Part shown: piece after piece, positions 8,890 through 17,738 of the stretch
Position numbering within the stretch: the stretch's first letter is position 1
Layout of the letters: every line of letters starts with the position of its first letter
Source: Candidatus Microbacterium colombiense
GTDB taxonomy: Bacteria; Actinomycetota; Actinomycetes; Actinomycetales; Microbacteriaceae
Direction of reading: 5' to 3'
Assembly: GCA_029203165.1 (NCBI GenBank)
Contig: CP119308.1
Coordinates: 682,001 to 746,000 of the forward strand
Length of the DNA stretch: 64,000 bases
Notes under the pieces: generated by a model
What the model saw: the letters and a program-made list of their open reading frames with translations, nothing else
What the model was told of the DNA's origin: nothing
The model's database searches: none
Program-made: the position numbers and the translations under genes

Positions 8890-8917
8890 TCTCGTCCAGT
8901 GGATCTATGCTCACGAG

Positions 8918-10096
8918 GTGAGTGCATGGCGGATGAAGCTCGGGGCGGGGACGATGGCCGTCCTCGCACTGGTCGTGATCGCCGTCGTGTGCGTGGCCAC
9001 GGGCCTGCTCCCCTCTGCGGATGCCGGAGCGCTCGGCGACCGCATCACCCCGGTGCTGGGGTTCGTGGTGGCGATCACTATCGTCGCGGAGCTGGCTCGG
9101 GATGCGGCCGTCTTCGATGTTCTCGCGCAGCGGCTCGCCCGCTGGGGCCGTGGTCGCGTGATCGCTCTGTGGGCCTCGGTCGTGGCCCTCGCGGTGGTGA
9201 GCACGGTGTTCCTCTCGCTCGACACGACCGCGGTGATCGTGACGCCGGTGGTCGTGGTGCTGGCGCAGAGCATCGGAGTGTCGCCCATGCCGTTCGCGCT
9301 CGCCACGGTGTGGCTGGCGAACACGGCATCCCTCGCTCTGCCGGTCTCGAACCTCACGAATCTGCTCGCCGCTCCCGCGATCGGGGCCGATCCCGGCGCT
9401 TTCCTCGCGCTCAGCTGGGCGCCCACTCTGGTCGGCGTGCTGATCCCGGTCGCGATCCTCACGGTCGTGCATCGCCGCACTCTCTTCGGCACCTACCGGG
9501 TGCCGAAGACCGGCGATCCGTCCGACCGGATGCTGTTCTGGTGCGCGACCGGAGTGCTGGTCGTGCTGCTCCCTCTACTGACGGTGACGCACGAGGTGTG
9601 GATCCCGGCCACGGCGGCCGCTCTACTCCTCGTCGCGCTCTTCGCGGTGCGACGGCGGCACGTGCTGCGCCTGACGCTCGTGCCCTGGCAGGCGATCGGG
9701 CTCGCCGCTGCCCTGTTCGTGCTGGTCGAGACGGCGCACGCCAACGGCATCCTCGATTTCCTGACGTCGCTGGCGCCCGACGGTCACGCACCGGCCGAGC
9801 TCCTGCGCCTCGCTGCGGTCGGCGCGCTCACGGCGAACGGCGTGAACAACCTGCCGGCTTATCTGATCCTCGAACCCGCTGCGGGCGACCCGGTCGCGCT
9901 CATGGCGTTGTTGATCGGAGTGAACCTCGGTCCACTCGTCACTCCGTGGGCATCACTGGCCACGCTGCTGTGGCATCACCGCATCGTGTCGCTCGGCGTC
10001 GACATCCGCTGGGGCAGGTTCATGCTCTGGGGCCTCGTCGTCGCCGTGCCCACCGTCGCCGTCGCGACGCTGGCCCTCGCCCTCGTCGCCGGCTGA
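8918..10096 (+). CDS. ArsB/SLC13-type anion permease
   Basis: 392 residues with about ten membrane spans. Ion-transporter-superfamily signatures: VFLSLDTTAVIVTPVVV, NTASLALPVSNLTNLL and the second-repeat TANGVNNLPAYLI, as in ArsB/citrate-transporter-like permeases. Substrate cannot be read from sequence; ArsB-like arsenite or a dicarboxylate/anion are options, and no ars genes are near. Start GTG 8918 is preferred because a -10 box TATGCT (8906-8911) ends exactly 6 nt upstream, as in other leaderless genes here; ATG 8933 is the alternative. Confidence 0.75.
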   Translation: MSAWRMKLGAGTMAVLALVVIAVVCVATGLLPSADAGALGDRITPVLGFVVAITIVAELARDAAVFDVLAQRLARWGRGRVIALWASVVALAVVSTVFLSLDTTAVIVTPVVVVLAQSIGVSPMPFALATVWLANTASLALPVSNLTNLLAAPAIGADPGAFLALSWAPTLVGVLIPVAILTVVHRRTLFGTYRVPKTGDPSDRMLFWCATGVLVVLLPLLTVTHEVWIPATAAALLLVALFAVRRRHVLRLTLVPWQAIGLAAALFVLVETAHANGILDFLTSLAPDGHAPAELLRLAAVGALTANGVNNLPAYLILEPAAGDPVALMALLIGVNLGPLVTPWASLATLLWHHRIVSLGVDIRWGRFMLWGLVVAVPTVAVATLALALVAG

Positions 10097-10142
10097 TCGC
10101 CGACGGGAATCAGGCTGGGGGCAGGAGCGGCCGGTCGCCGGA

Positions 10143-12224
10143 TCAGTCCTGCGGCGGGCCGGCCGGGCGATGCGCGCGGCGCCCGTTCACGACGACCGGT
10201 CGTCCGGCACGCTCCTGTCCGGGCAGCGGGCGCGAGCGGCGTCCGTAGATCAGCTCCGACGAGTCGAGCAGCCAGGGCACCAGCGTGATCGATACGCCGT
10301 GCACGAGCATCAGCTGGTTCGCGAGGCGGCGGGAGCGGCGGTTGTGCAGGAACGACTCCCACCAGTGGCCCACGATGTACTGCGGCAGATAGACGGTCAC
10401 GACGGATGAGCCGTGCTTCGTCCGGTACTGCTTGATGAACTGCGCCACCGGTTGCGCGAACGAGCGATACGGCGACTCCAGGATCACGAGCGGGATGGGC
10501 ATGAGGTGGTCCGCCCACTGTTTCTGCAGTGCGGTCGCGGCATCCGCATCCACCGCCACATGTACCGCGATCGTCTTGCCGTGCTTCGCCGCGACCGCGT
10601 AGTCCACCGCCTTCACGACCGGCTTCTGCAGCTTGCTCACGAGCACGATCGCCACGTCTCCGGTCGCTCCGAAGCGCGTGGTGTCGTCGATCTCGATCTC
10701 GTGCTCGACGTCGCGGTAGTACCGCTTGACGCCCATCATGAGGAAGGCGAGCACCGGGATCGCGAAGAACACCAGATAGGCGCCGTGCGTGAACTTGGTG
10801 ATCGTCACGATCACCAGCACGAGCACCGTGAGGGTCGCGCCGGCGGAGTTGATGATCAGGCCCACGCGGGCGGATCGGCGATCGGATGCTTCGGCGCCGT
10901 CGACCGCGCCCTGCTCGTCGGCCGGGCGCCGGAGGATGCGTCGCCAGTGCCGCACCATGCCGATCTGTCCGAGCGAGAACGAGACGAAGACGCCGATGAT
11001 GTACAGCTGGATCAGCGTGGTCAGCCGCGCCTGGAACACCACGAGCACGGCGATCGCGGCGATGCCGAGCACGATCATGCCGTTCGAGAAGACGAGCCGG
11101 TCGCCGCGGGTGTTCAGCGACTTCGGCGCGTAGCCGTCGCGGGCGAGCACCGATCCGAGCAGCGGGAAGCCGTTGAACGCGGTGTTCGCGGCAAGCAGCA
11201 GCACGCACGCGGTCGCGGCCTGCACGATGAAGAAGAGGATGCTGCCGGCGCCGAACGTCGCGCTCGAGATCTGCGCCATCAGGCTCGGCTGCGGGTTGGT
11301 GCAGTCGAAGCCGATCAGGTCGCAGGGGTTCTCGGCGTAGTGCACGCCGGTGATGAGCGCGAGGGCGGTGAGCCCGGCGAACAGACACGCCGCGATCGAG
11401 CCCATCAGCACGAGCGTCGACTGGGCGTTGCGGATCTTCGGGGTGCGGAACGCGGGCACGCCGTTCGACACGGCCTCCACGCCGGTGAGTGCGGAGCATC
11501 CGCTCGAGAATGCGCGCAGGATCAGCAGGATCACAGCGGCCTGGCTGAGGTTCTCGGCCTGCACAGAGAACTCGGCGCTGGAGGCGACCGGCGCATCGCC
11601 GAGGAACGTGCGCACGAGTCCGGTCACGATCATGAAGCCGACCGAGCCGATGAAGAGGTACGTCGGGATCGCGAACACGAGCGACGCCTCCCTCACCCCA
11701 CGGAGGTTCACGATGATGATGAGGATCACGGCCCCGACGGCGAGCTCCACGCGGAAGGGGTCGAGCCCCGGCACGGCCGAGATGATGTTGTCGACACCCG
11801 AGGCGACCGAGACCGCGACCGTGAGCACGTAGTCCACGAGCAGTGCCGCCGCGACGATGACGCCGGGGATCTCGCCGAGGTTCTTCGACGCCACCTCGTA
11901 GTCGCCGCCGCCCGAGGGGTAGGCCTTGATCAGCTGCCGATAGCTGAGCACCACCACGATCAGCAGCACGACGACGGCCGCGGCGACCAGCGGGGTGAAC
12001 GACAGGAACGTCAATCCGCCGATCAGCAGGATCATCACGAGCTCCTGCGGCGCGTACGCCACGGAGCTCAGTGCATCCGACGCGAAGATCGGCAGCGCCA
12101 TGCGCTTGGGGAGGAGCTGGTCGTCGACCTGCTCGCTCGTCAGCGGATCCCCGATGAGGATGCGTTTGGCGAGAGGAGGCGCATCCGCGCTGTCGCGATT
12201 TTCGTCTGACACGTCCCGCGACAT
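10143..12224 (-). CDS. APC-superfamily permease with C-terminal cytosolic domain
   Basis: About 693 residues from ATG 12224 (a longer GTG start at 12248 is possible). The N-terminus has the motif LPKRMALPIFASDALSSVAY followed by some 12 membrane spans typical of amino-acid/polyamine/organocation permeases. The last ~190 residues form a soluble domain with a USP-like character (VDADAATALQKQW, PIPLVILESPYRSF). Related large permeases occur widely in Actinobacteria; substrate is unknown, K+ or amino acids being guesses. Divergent from the alarmone synthetase, sharing a promoter region with two direct repeats. Confidence 0.8.
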   Translation of the reverse strand: MSRDVSDENRDSADAPPLAKRILIGDPLTSEQVDDQLLPKRMALPIFASDALSSVAYAPQELVMILLIGGLTFLSFTPLVAAAVVVLLIVVVLSYRQLIKAYPSGGGDYEVASKNLGEIPGVIVAAALLVDYVLTVAVSVASGVDNIISAVPGLDPFRVELAVGAVILIIIVNLRGVREASLVFAIPTYLFIGSVGFMIVTGLVRTFLGDAPVASSAEFSVQAENLSQAAVILLILRAFSSGCSALTGVEAVSNGVPAFRTPKIRNAQSTLVLMGSIAACLFAGLTALALITGVHYAENPCDLIGFDCTNPQPSLMAQISSATFGAGSILFFIVQAATACVLLLAANTAFNGFPLLGSVLARDGYAPKSLNTRGDRLVFSNGMIVLGIAAIAVLVVFQARLTTLIQLYIIGVFVSFSLGQIGMVRHWRRILRRPADEQGAVDGAEASDRRSARVGLIINSAGATLTVLVLVIVTITKFTHGAYLVFFAIPVLAFLMMGVKRYYRDVEHEIEIDDTTRFGATGDVAIVLVSKLQKPVVKAVDYAVAAKHGKTIAVHVAVDADAATALQKQWADHLMPIPLVILESPYRSFAQPVAQFIKQYRTKHGSSVVTVYLPQYIVGHWWESFLHNRRSRRLANQLMLVHGVSITLVPWLLDSSELIYGRRSRPLPGQERAGRPVVVNGRRAHRPAGPPQD

Positions 12225-12253
12225 TACGCCCGCTGACGGCGTCCTCACAAGAT

Positions 12254-12305
12254 CCTCACGGAATCCCTACGGGCGCGATGAGGTCCCTCACGGAATCCTT
12301 ACGGG
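12254..12305. promoter_or_regulatory. Direct repeat pair in divergent promoter region
   Basis: CCTCACGGAATCCCTACGGG at 12254-12273 recurs with one change at 12286-12305, period 32 bp (about three helical turns). The pair lies between the divergent permease and alarmone synthetase genes, the expected position for a regulator binding twice on one DNA face. Confidence 0.6.
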
Positions 12306-12376
12306 GCTCAGCGAGGTGTGGCGGAGCATCGGAGATCCACAGCGATTTCCGATCACGAACGCGTAACGTCGGACGT

Positions 12377-13075
12377 ATGACGACCCTTCAGGTCACCGAA
12401 GACTCCATCCGCAAGACGCGCGAACTGCGCGACGAGTTCCAGCGCTTCCTGCGTGAGTACGAGTTCGGGATGCGCGAGGTCGAGACGAAGATCTCGATCC
12501 TGCGCGACGAGTTCACCCACCACCACGCGTACAACCCGATCGAGCACGTGAAGAGCCGGCTCAAGACGCCAGACAGCATCGTCGAGAAGATCGCACGCAA
12601 GGGCATCGACGAGCCGGACTTCGAACGCATCCGCGCCGAGATCACCGACATCGCCGGTGTGCGGGTCACCTGCAGCTTCGTGGCCGACGTGTACCGGCTG
12701 TTCGATCTGCTCACCGCGCAGGACGACATCACGGTGCGCACCGTGAAGGACTACATCGCGACGCCGAAGGACAACGGCTACAAGAGCCTGCACGCGATCA
12801 TCGAGGTGCCGGTGTTCCTGTCGACCGGCGCGCTCTCGGTGCCAGTCGAGGTGCAGTTCCGCACGATCGCGATGGACTTCTGGGCGAGCCTCGAGCACAA
12901 GATCTACTACAAGTTCTCGAACCAGGTGCCCTCGCATCTGGTCGAGAGCCTGACGGATGCCGCGGATGCCGCCGCCGAACTCGACAGCCGCATGGAGCGC
13001 CTGCACCGCGAGGCGCACGGCGTGCCGCAGCGGCAGCTCGCCCCGCCGCCTCCCCCGCGCATCGTCCCGGTCTGA
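12377..13075 (+). CDS. Small alarmone synthetase (RelA/SpoT-domain GTP pyrophosphokinase)
   Basis: 232 residues, the length of single-domain small alarmone synthetases (no HD hydrolase, TGS or ACT). Core motifs: HVKSRLKTPDSIVEKIARK, RIRAEITDIAGVRVTC, DYIATPKDNGYKSLH and EVQFRTIAMDFWASLEHK. It transfers pyrophosphate from ATP to GDP/GTP, making (p)ppGpp. The C-terminus is a Pro-rich tail (LAPPPPPRIVPV). The start ATG 12377 follows a -10-like TAACGT by 7 nt, fitting a leaderless mRNA. Confidence 0.93.
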   Translation: MTTLQVTEDSIRKTRELRDEFQRFLREYEFGMREVETKISILRDEFTHHHAYNPIEHVKSRLKTPDSIVEKIARKGIDEPDFERIRAEITDIAGVRVTCSFVADVYRLFDLLTAQDDITVRTVKDYIATPKDNGYKSLHAIIEVPVFLSTGALSVPVEVQFRTIAMDFWASLEHKIYYKFSNQVPSHLVESLTDAADAAAELDSRMERLHREAHGVPQRQLAPPPPPRIVPV

Positions 13076-13148
13076 CGCTCCCATCCGATCCCGCCCCCGC
13101 TCCGAACTACCTGTGATCACACCGGACCCGGTGCAGGAGGAGACGACC

Positions 13149-14729
13149 ATGGCGCAGCGCAGCAGTGGCAAGAGATTCATCGTGTGGGCCGCCCTCGCGG
13201 GCGTGATCGGCGGTGGCGTCTTCCTTGCGGTCGCAGAACTAGTCGCACTGCTCGTCGCGCGTGCGGCCAGCCCGATCCTCGCCGTCGGCGGATTCGTGAT
13301 CGACATCGTGCCGCAGCCGTTCAAGGAGTTCGCGATCGCCACGTTCGGCGAGTACGACAAGATCGCGCTGCTCGCGGGCCTCGGTCTGGCGGTGCTGATC
13401 GCGTCCGCGATCGCCGGCATCCTGCAGTTCGTGCGGCCGCCGCTCGGTGTGATCGCTCTCGTGATCGCCGGCGCGCTCTCGACCGCCGCGATCGTGACCC
13501 GTGCTGCCGTGACCCCGCTCGCCTTCCTCCCGCCGCTCCTCGGAACCCTCGCGGGCTCCGTGATCCTCGTGCTCCTCGCCCGCCGCCTGCAGGCATGGAA
13601 GCAGGCGTGGAAGAACGACACGGCAGCGGATGCCGCGGCCGATGACGCCGCGCCCAAGGGCTTCGACCGTCGCCGCTTCTTCGTCCTCGCCGCGATCGCG
13701 GGAGTCTCCGCCGCCGTGGTCGGGGTGGCATCGCGCGCGGTGAGCGGCGTTGTGAGCTCGGTCGAGACGATCCGCGATGCGCTGAAGCTGCCCTCGCCCC
13801 GCACCAAGGTCACGGTGCCCGATGGTGCCGAGCTCGACGTGCCGGGCCTGAGCAAGCTGTTCACGCCGAACAAGGACTTCTACCGCGTCGACACCGCGCT
13901 CACCGTGCCCACGATCGACCCCGACACCTGGCGTCTGGTGATCGACGGCATGGTCGACCAGCGGGTCGAGCTGAGCTTCCAGGACATCCTCGACATGGGC
14001 GTCGACGAGTACGCCATCACCCTGACCTGCGTCTCGAACGAGGTCGGTGGCGAGCTGGTCGGCAACGCGATGTGGCTCGGGGTGCCGCTGCGCGACGTGC
14101 TGAAGAAGGCCGGGGTGAAGGCCGACGCCGACATGGTGCTCTCGCGCAGTGTCGACGGCTACACGGCGAGCACACCGCTCTCGGCGCTCACCGACGACAA
14201 CCTCGACGCGATCCTCGCGGTGGGCATGAACGGTGAACCGCTGCCGCTCGAGCACGGATTCCCGGTGCGCATGGTGGTGCCCGGCCTGTACGGATACGTC
14301 TCGGCGACCAAGTGGCTGACCGAGCTGAAGATCACGACCTTCGATGCCGACGAGGCCTACTGGACTCCTCGCGGCTACAGCGCCGAGGCGCCGATCAAGT
14401 TCTCCTCGCGCGTCGACACCCCCAAGATCGGCGAGGCGGTGGACGCGGGCAAGATCCCGATCGCCGGTGTCGCTTGGGCGCAGTCGGTGGGGATCGACCG
14501 GGTCGAGGTGCGTATCGACGACGGCGACTGGGCTCCGGCCACACTGTCGGCGCCGATCAACGACGACACGTGGGTGCAGTGGTTCATGGAGTGGGATGCC
14601 ACTCCGGGAACGCACTACGTGGCGGTGCGCGCGATCAACAAGAACGGCGATCTGCAGATCGAGGAGCGCGCGCCGATCGCCCCGAACGGTTCGTCGGGCT
14701 GGCAGCGCTCGCTCGTGCGCGTCAACTGA
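13149..14729 (+). CDS. Polytopic membrane molybdopterin oxidoreductase (sulfite-oxidase fold)
   Basis: 526 residues. Residues 1-165 contain four to five membrane spans. A twin-arginine motif DRRRFF (Arg174-176) precedes another hydrophobic segment, then comes a sulfite-oxidase-type Moco domain with the Moco ligand Cys294 in TLTCVSNEVGG, LPLEHGFPVRMVVPGLYGY, and a C-terminal Mo-co dimerisation-like beta domain (WDATPGTHYVAVRA). The layout matches actinobacterial proteins thought to use Sec for the first helices and Tat for the folded cofactor domain. Physiological substrate unknown. Strong RBS AGGAGG 8 nt before ATG. It heads the molybdenum block. Confidence 0.9.
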   Translation: MAQRSSGKRFIVWAALAGVIGGGVFLAVAELVALLVARAASPILAVGGFVIDIVPQPFKEFAIATFGEYDKIALLAGLGLAVLIASAIAGILQFVRPPLGVIALVIAGALSTAAIVTRAAVTPLAFLPPLLGTLAGSVILVLLARRLQAWKQAWKNDTAADAAADDAAPKGFDRRRFFVLAAIAGVSAAVVGVASRAVSGVVSSVETIRDALKLPSPRTKVTVPDGAELDVPGLSKLFTPNKDFYRVDTALTVPTIDPDTWRLVIDGMVDQRVELSFQDILDMGVDEYAITLTCVSNEVGGELVGNAMWLGVPLRDVLKKAGVKADADMVLSRSVDGYTASTPLSALTDDNLDAILAVGMNGEPLPLEHGFPVRMVVPGLYGYVSATKWLTELKITTFDADEAYWTPRGYSAEAPIKFSSRVDTPKIGEAVDAGKIPIAGVAWAQSVGIDRVEVRIDDGDWAPATLSAPINDDTWVQWFMEWDATPGTHYVAVRAINKNGDLQIEERAPIAPNGSSGWQRSLVRVN

Positions 14730-14769
14730 CACCCGTGCGGCGCTCGTCCGCACGTCCTAGGGTGGAGCC

Positions 14770-15255
14770 ATGACGCCGCTTCCCGCCTGTGTGATCACCG
14801 TCTCGGATCGGTCCTTCGCGGGGGAGCGTGAGGACCGCGGCGGTCCGATCGCAGTCGGGCTGCTGCGTGAGGCCGGGTGGCATTGCCCGGATGCCGAGGT
14901 GATCCCCGACGGCGCGGGTTCTGTCGCCGACGCCCTGCGCCGAGCATCCGCGCGGGGGGTCCGCCTCGTCGTGACGACCGGCGGCACCGGCGTCGGGCCC
15001 CGCGACGAGACCCCCGAGGGCACCAGGCGTGTCATCACCCGCGAGCTCCCCGGGATCGCCGAAGAGCTGCGCCGCAGCGGCCTCGCCGACACCCCGCTCT
15101 CGGTGATCTCCCGCGGACTCGCCGGCATCGTCGACCCAGCGGGCATGCTCGTGGTGAACCTTCCCGGATCCACGCGCGCCGTGGCATCCGGGGTGCCTGT
15201 GGTGCTCGGCGTCGCCGGGCACATCGTGGATCAGCTACAGGGTGGAGATCACTGA
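14770..15255 (+). CDS. mogA: MogA/MoaB-type molybdopterin adenylyltransferase
   Basis: 161 residues, single MoCF-binding domain. Motifs: VITVSDRSFAGEREDRGGP, TTGGTGVGPRDETPE and the late NLPGSTRAV. The enzyme adenylates molybdopterin before molybdenum insertion by MoeA. Start ATG 14770 is exactly 6 nt after TAGGGT (14758-14763), typical of the leaderless genes here. The stop overlaps the moaE start (TGATG). mogA versus moaB cannot be separated on sequence alone. Confidence 0.9.
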   Translation: MTPLPACVITVSDRSFAGEREDRGGPIAVGLLREAGWHCPDAEVIPDGAGSVADALRRASARGVRLVVTTGGTGVGPRDETPEGTRRVITRELPGIAEELRRSGLADTPLSVISRGLAGIVDPAGMLVVNLPGSTRAVASGVPVVLGVAGHIVDQLQGGDH

Positions 15256-15686
15256 TGAACGACGTACGAATCGCCGCTGTGACCGAGGACAGCCTCGACC
15301 TCGACACGCATCTCGCCGCGGTCGAAGACCCGAAGCTCGGCGCCGTCACGACGTTCGTCGGACGCGTGCGCGACAACGATCCGGATGCCGCGACGGCGGT
15401 GGTCGGTCTCGAGTACAGCTCGCATCCGGATGCCGAGGCCACGCTGCGGCGGCTTGCGGCCGAGGCGGGAGACGCAGCCGTGCCGGTCGTGGTGGCCGTG
15501 AGTCACCGGGTCGGGAAGCTCGACGTGGGCGATGCCGCGGTCGTGATCGCCGTGGCATCCGAGCATCGCGCCGAGGCGTTCGAGGTGTGCCGGGCCGTGA
15601 TCGAGGCGATCAAGAGCGATCTGCCCGTCTGGAAGCGTCAGCTCGAGGTCGACGGCTCGTCGTCATGGAAGGGCATCGGCGGCTGA
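15255..15686 (+). CDS. moaE: Molybdopterin synthase large subunit MoaE
   Basis: 143 residues with MoaE signatures: GAVTTFVGRVRDND, LEYSSHPDAE, VSHRVGKLDVGDAAVVIAV, HRAEAFEVCRAVIEAIKSDLPVWK and the catalytic KR of WKRQ, ending WKG. With MoaD it inserts two sulfurs into cPMP. Its partner moaD is encoded on the opposite strand, converging on it. Coupled to mogA by a one-base overlap. Confidence 0.95.
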   Translation: MNDVRIAAVTEDSLDLDTHLAAVEDPKLGAVTTFVGRVRDNDPDAATAVVGLEYSSHPDAEATLRRLAAEAGDAAVPVVVAVSHRVGKLDVGDAAVVIAVASEHRAEAFEVCRAVIEAIKSDLPVWKRQLEVDGSSSWKGIGG

Positions 15687-15700
15687 CGGGCGCACGTCCG

Positions 15701-15767
15701 GCAGGGAGATGTTCGTGATGCACGGTGTTTCGGCCGCATCCGCCGTCCATGCGGCACGGCTCCCTGC
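15701..15767. terminator. Convergent palindrome between moaE and moaD, possible bidirectional terminator
   Basis: GCAGGGAG (15701-15708) pairs with CTCCCTGC (15760-15767), and within it GCCGCAT/ATGCGGC forms an inner 7-bp stem. It fills the 95-bp gap between the converging moaE and moaD genes. No U-run, so a terminator role is inferred from position. Confidence 0.5.
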
Positions 15768-15781
15768 AAGCTGAACGGTGC

Positions 15782-16015
15782 TCAGCCGCCGGCGAACGGG
15801 GGCAACACGTCGATGAGCAGGGCGTCGTCGAGCGCGAGGTCGCCGTCGGTGCGTACGCCGTCGACGAGCACGGCGCAGCGCGGCAGGATGTCGGCCAGGG
15901 CCGGATGCTCCGCCACGACCGCCTCACGCAGGGCGAGGAGCGAGCGCTCGCCGCGTTCTTCGGCGTCGGTCCCCGCGGCGTCGGCGGCAGCGGCGAAGTA
16001 GCGCACGCGCGTCAT
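15782..16015 (-). CDS. moaD: Molybdopterin synthase sulfur carrier MoaD
   Basis: 77 residues of ubiquitin-like fold ending in the obligatory Gly-Gly (PPFAGG) that is thiocarboxylated by MoeB/sulfurtransferase. Start VRYFAAAADAAG is typical of MoaD. Supplies sulfur to MoaE for molybdopterin synthesis. Start overlaps the moaC stop by 4 nt. Confidence 0.93.
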   Translation of the reverse strand: MTRVRYFAAAADAAGTDAEERGERSLLALREAVVAEHPALADILPRCAVLVDGVRTDGDLALDDALLIDVLPPFAGG

Positions 16016-16506
16016 TCGGAGCCCCCGGCATCCGGTTCGCCGGGGCGCACCCAGTCGCCCGAGCGACCGCCGGATTTCGCGACGATGCGCACGTCTTCGA
16101 TCACGACCGCGCGGTCGAGTCCCTTGATCATGTCGACGATCGCCAGCGAGGCGACCGACACGGCGGTGAGCGCCTCCATCTCGACGCCCGTGCGGTCGGC
16201 GGTTCCCACGGTCGCCTCGACGTGCACGCCGTCGTCGACCACGTCGAGCTCGACGTTCGCGCGGTGCACGCCGATCACGTGGGCGAGCGGCAGCAGGGCG
16301 GGGGTCGACTTCGCGGCCTGGATGCCGACGATCCGGGCGACCGCGAGCACATCGCCCTTCGGCGCGGTGCCGTCACGGAGGGCGGCGATCACCTCGGCGC
16401 TGCAGCGCACGAAACCACGGGCCGTGGCCGTGCGGACGGTCGGCTGTTTGGCGGTGACATCGACCATGTGGGCACGGCCGGCGGAGTCGAGGTGGGGAAA
16501 GCTCAT
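16012..16506 (-). CDS. moaC: Cyclic pyranopterin monophosphate synthase MoaC
   Basis: 164 residues. MoaC signatures: HLDSAGRAHMVDVTAKQPTVR-type start, IAALRDGTAPKGDVLAVARI, GIQAAKSTPALLPLAH, VEMEALTAVSVASLAIVDM and KGLDRAVVIEDVRIVAKSGG. Converts the MoaA product (3',8-cH2GTP) to cPMP. ATG 16506 is chosen because the protein then starts MSFPHLD as usual, and overlaps the moeA stop as ATGA. Confidence 0.96.
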   Translation of the reverse strand: MSFPHLDSAGRAHMVDVTAKQPTVRTATARGFVRCSAEVIAALRDGTAPKGDVLAVARIVGIQAAKSTPALLPLAHVIGVHRANVELDVVDDGVHVEATVGTADRTGVEMEALTAVSVASLAIVDMIKGLDRAVVIEDVRIVAKSGGRSGDWVRPGEPDAGGSE

Positions 16507-17738
16507 TCGACCAGCATGACATCGATCGCATCGCCCGCGGCGACGGCCTCGACCTCGGCGGGGACGATCGCGAACGCGTGCGCTCGGGCGAGTCCGCCGG
16601 CCAGGTGCGAGCCCGATCCGCCGGCGGTGGCCGGACGCACGGTGCGCGCAGCGAGGTCGACGATCGCGGGGAGGTACTGGCGACGCCCGGGTGGGGTGGT
16701 CCATGCGGCATCCGCGGTGAACACGGAGCGCGGGCGCTGGATCGCGGCGCGGCCCTGGAGCGCGAGCAGCGCAGGGCGCACGAACACCTCGAACGAGACC
16801 GCGACGCTCACCGGGTTGCCGGGAAGGCCGAAGACCAGGCATCCGTCCTGCAGCACGCCGAACGCCTGCGGCTTGCCCGGCTGCATCGACACCCCGACGA
16901 ACTCGACCTGCCCGCCACCGTCGAACGCCGCACGCACGGGCTCGTAGGCGCCCGCACTCACACCGCCGGTGAACACGATCACATGGGCCCCGCGCTCGAC
17001 GGCATCGGCGGTGACGCGGCGCACCGCATCGGCCTCGTCGGGCACTCGTGCGACGAGCACGACCTCGGCGTCGGCCCCCGCGATCAACTGCTCGAGCAGT
17101 GGACCGTTCGAGTCGGGGATGCGCCCGCGCGTGGCGGGCTCGCCCGGTGCCAGCAGTTCGCTGCCGGTCGACACCACGGCGACCCGTGGCGCGCGCGTCA
17201 CAGCGACCTCGGCGATGCCCGCGGCGACGGCGGCTGCGACCTGGAAGGGGCCGAGCCGCTCGCCCGCGCCGATCACCTCATCGCCCGCGTGCAGATCGGC
17301 GCCGCGCCGGCGCACGAACACCCCGGCCTTCGCGGGCGCCCGGAGCACCTGCACCTCGCCGAGGGAGTCGGCGAGGCCTCCGGCCGTGTCCTCGAAGGGC
17401 ACGATCGTGTCGGCGGCGGTGGGAGTGGGCGACCCCGTCATGATGCGGGCGGCCTCGCCCGGGCCGAGCGGCGGATCGAGTGCGACCCCCGCGGGCAGAT
17501 CGGCGACGACGCGCAGCGTGATCGGATTCGCCTCGGATGCCGCGGCGACGTCGGCCGCGTGCACCGCGAAGCCGTCCATCGCGGAGTTGTCGAAGAGGGG
17601 GATGTCGTGGGCGGCCGTGGCGGGGCGAGCGAGAGTGCGGCCGGCGGCATCCCGCACCGCACGGGTCTCGACGGGCAGCACGCGCACGGCGGCGAGCACG
17701 CGGGCGAGCTGATCCTCGACCGTGCGGCGGCCGGTCAT
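16503..17738 (-). CDS. moeA: Molybdopterin molybdenumtransferase MoeA
   Basis: 411 residues of normal MoeA length and domain order: N-terminal domain with DIPLFDNSAMDGFAV, MTGSPTPTAADTIVPFED, the MoCF domain with FTGGVSAGAYE and VFGLPGNPVSVAVSFEVFV, and the small C-terminal beta domain. Inserts molybdate into adenylated molybdopterin. Overlaps moeB upstream and moaC downstream by 4 nt each, giving one coupled run moeB-moeA-moaC-moaD. Confidence 0.96.
   Translation of the reverse strand: MTGRRTVEDQLARVLAAVRVLPVETRAVRDAAGRTLARPATAAHDIPLFDNSAMDGFAVHAADVAAASEANPITLRVVADLPAGVALDPPLGPGEAARIMTGSPTPTAADTIVPFEDTAGGLADSLGEVQVLRAPAKAGVFVRRRGADLHAGDEVIGAGERLGPFQVAAAVAAGIAEVAVTRAPRVAVVSTGSELLAPGEPATRGRIPDSNGPLLEQLIAGADAEVVLVARVPDEADAVRRVTADAVERGAHVIVFTGGVSAGAYEPVRAAFDGGGQVEFVGVSMQPGKPQAFGVLQDGCLVFGLPGNPVSVAVSFEVFVRPALLALQGRAAIQRPRSVFTADAAWTTPPGRRQYLPAIVDLAARTVRPATAGGSGSHLAGGLARAHAFAIVPAEVEAVAAGDAIDVMLVE

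Noticed and set aside
10413..12209. Long open frame antisense to the APC permease (598 codons)
   Set aside because: High-GC antisense shadow: composition is Arg/Asp/His-rich with no family motif, and the opposite strand encodes a clear permease.
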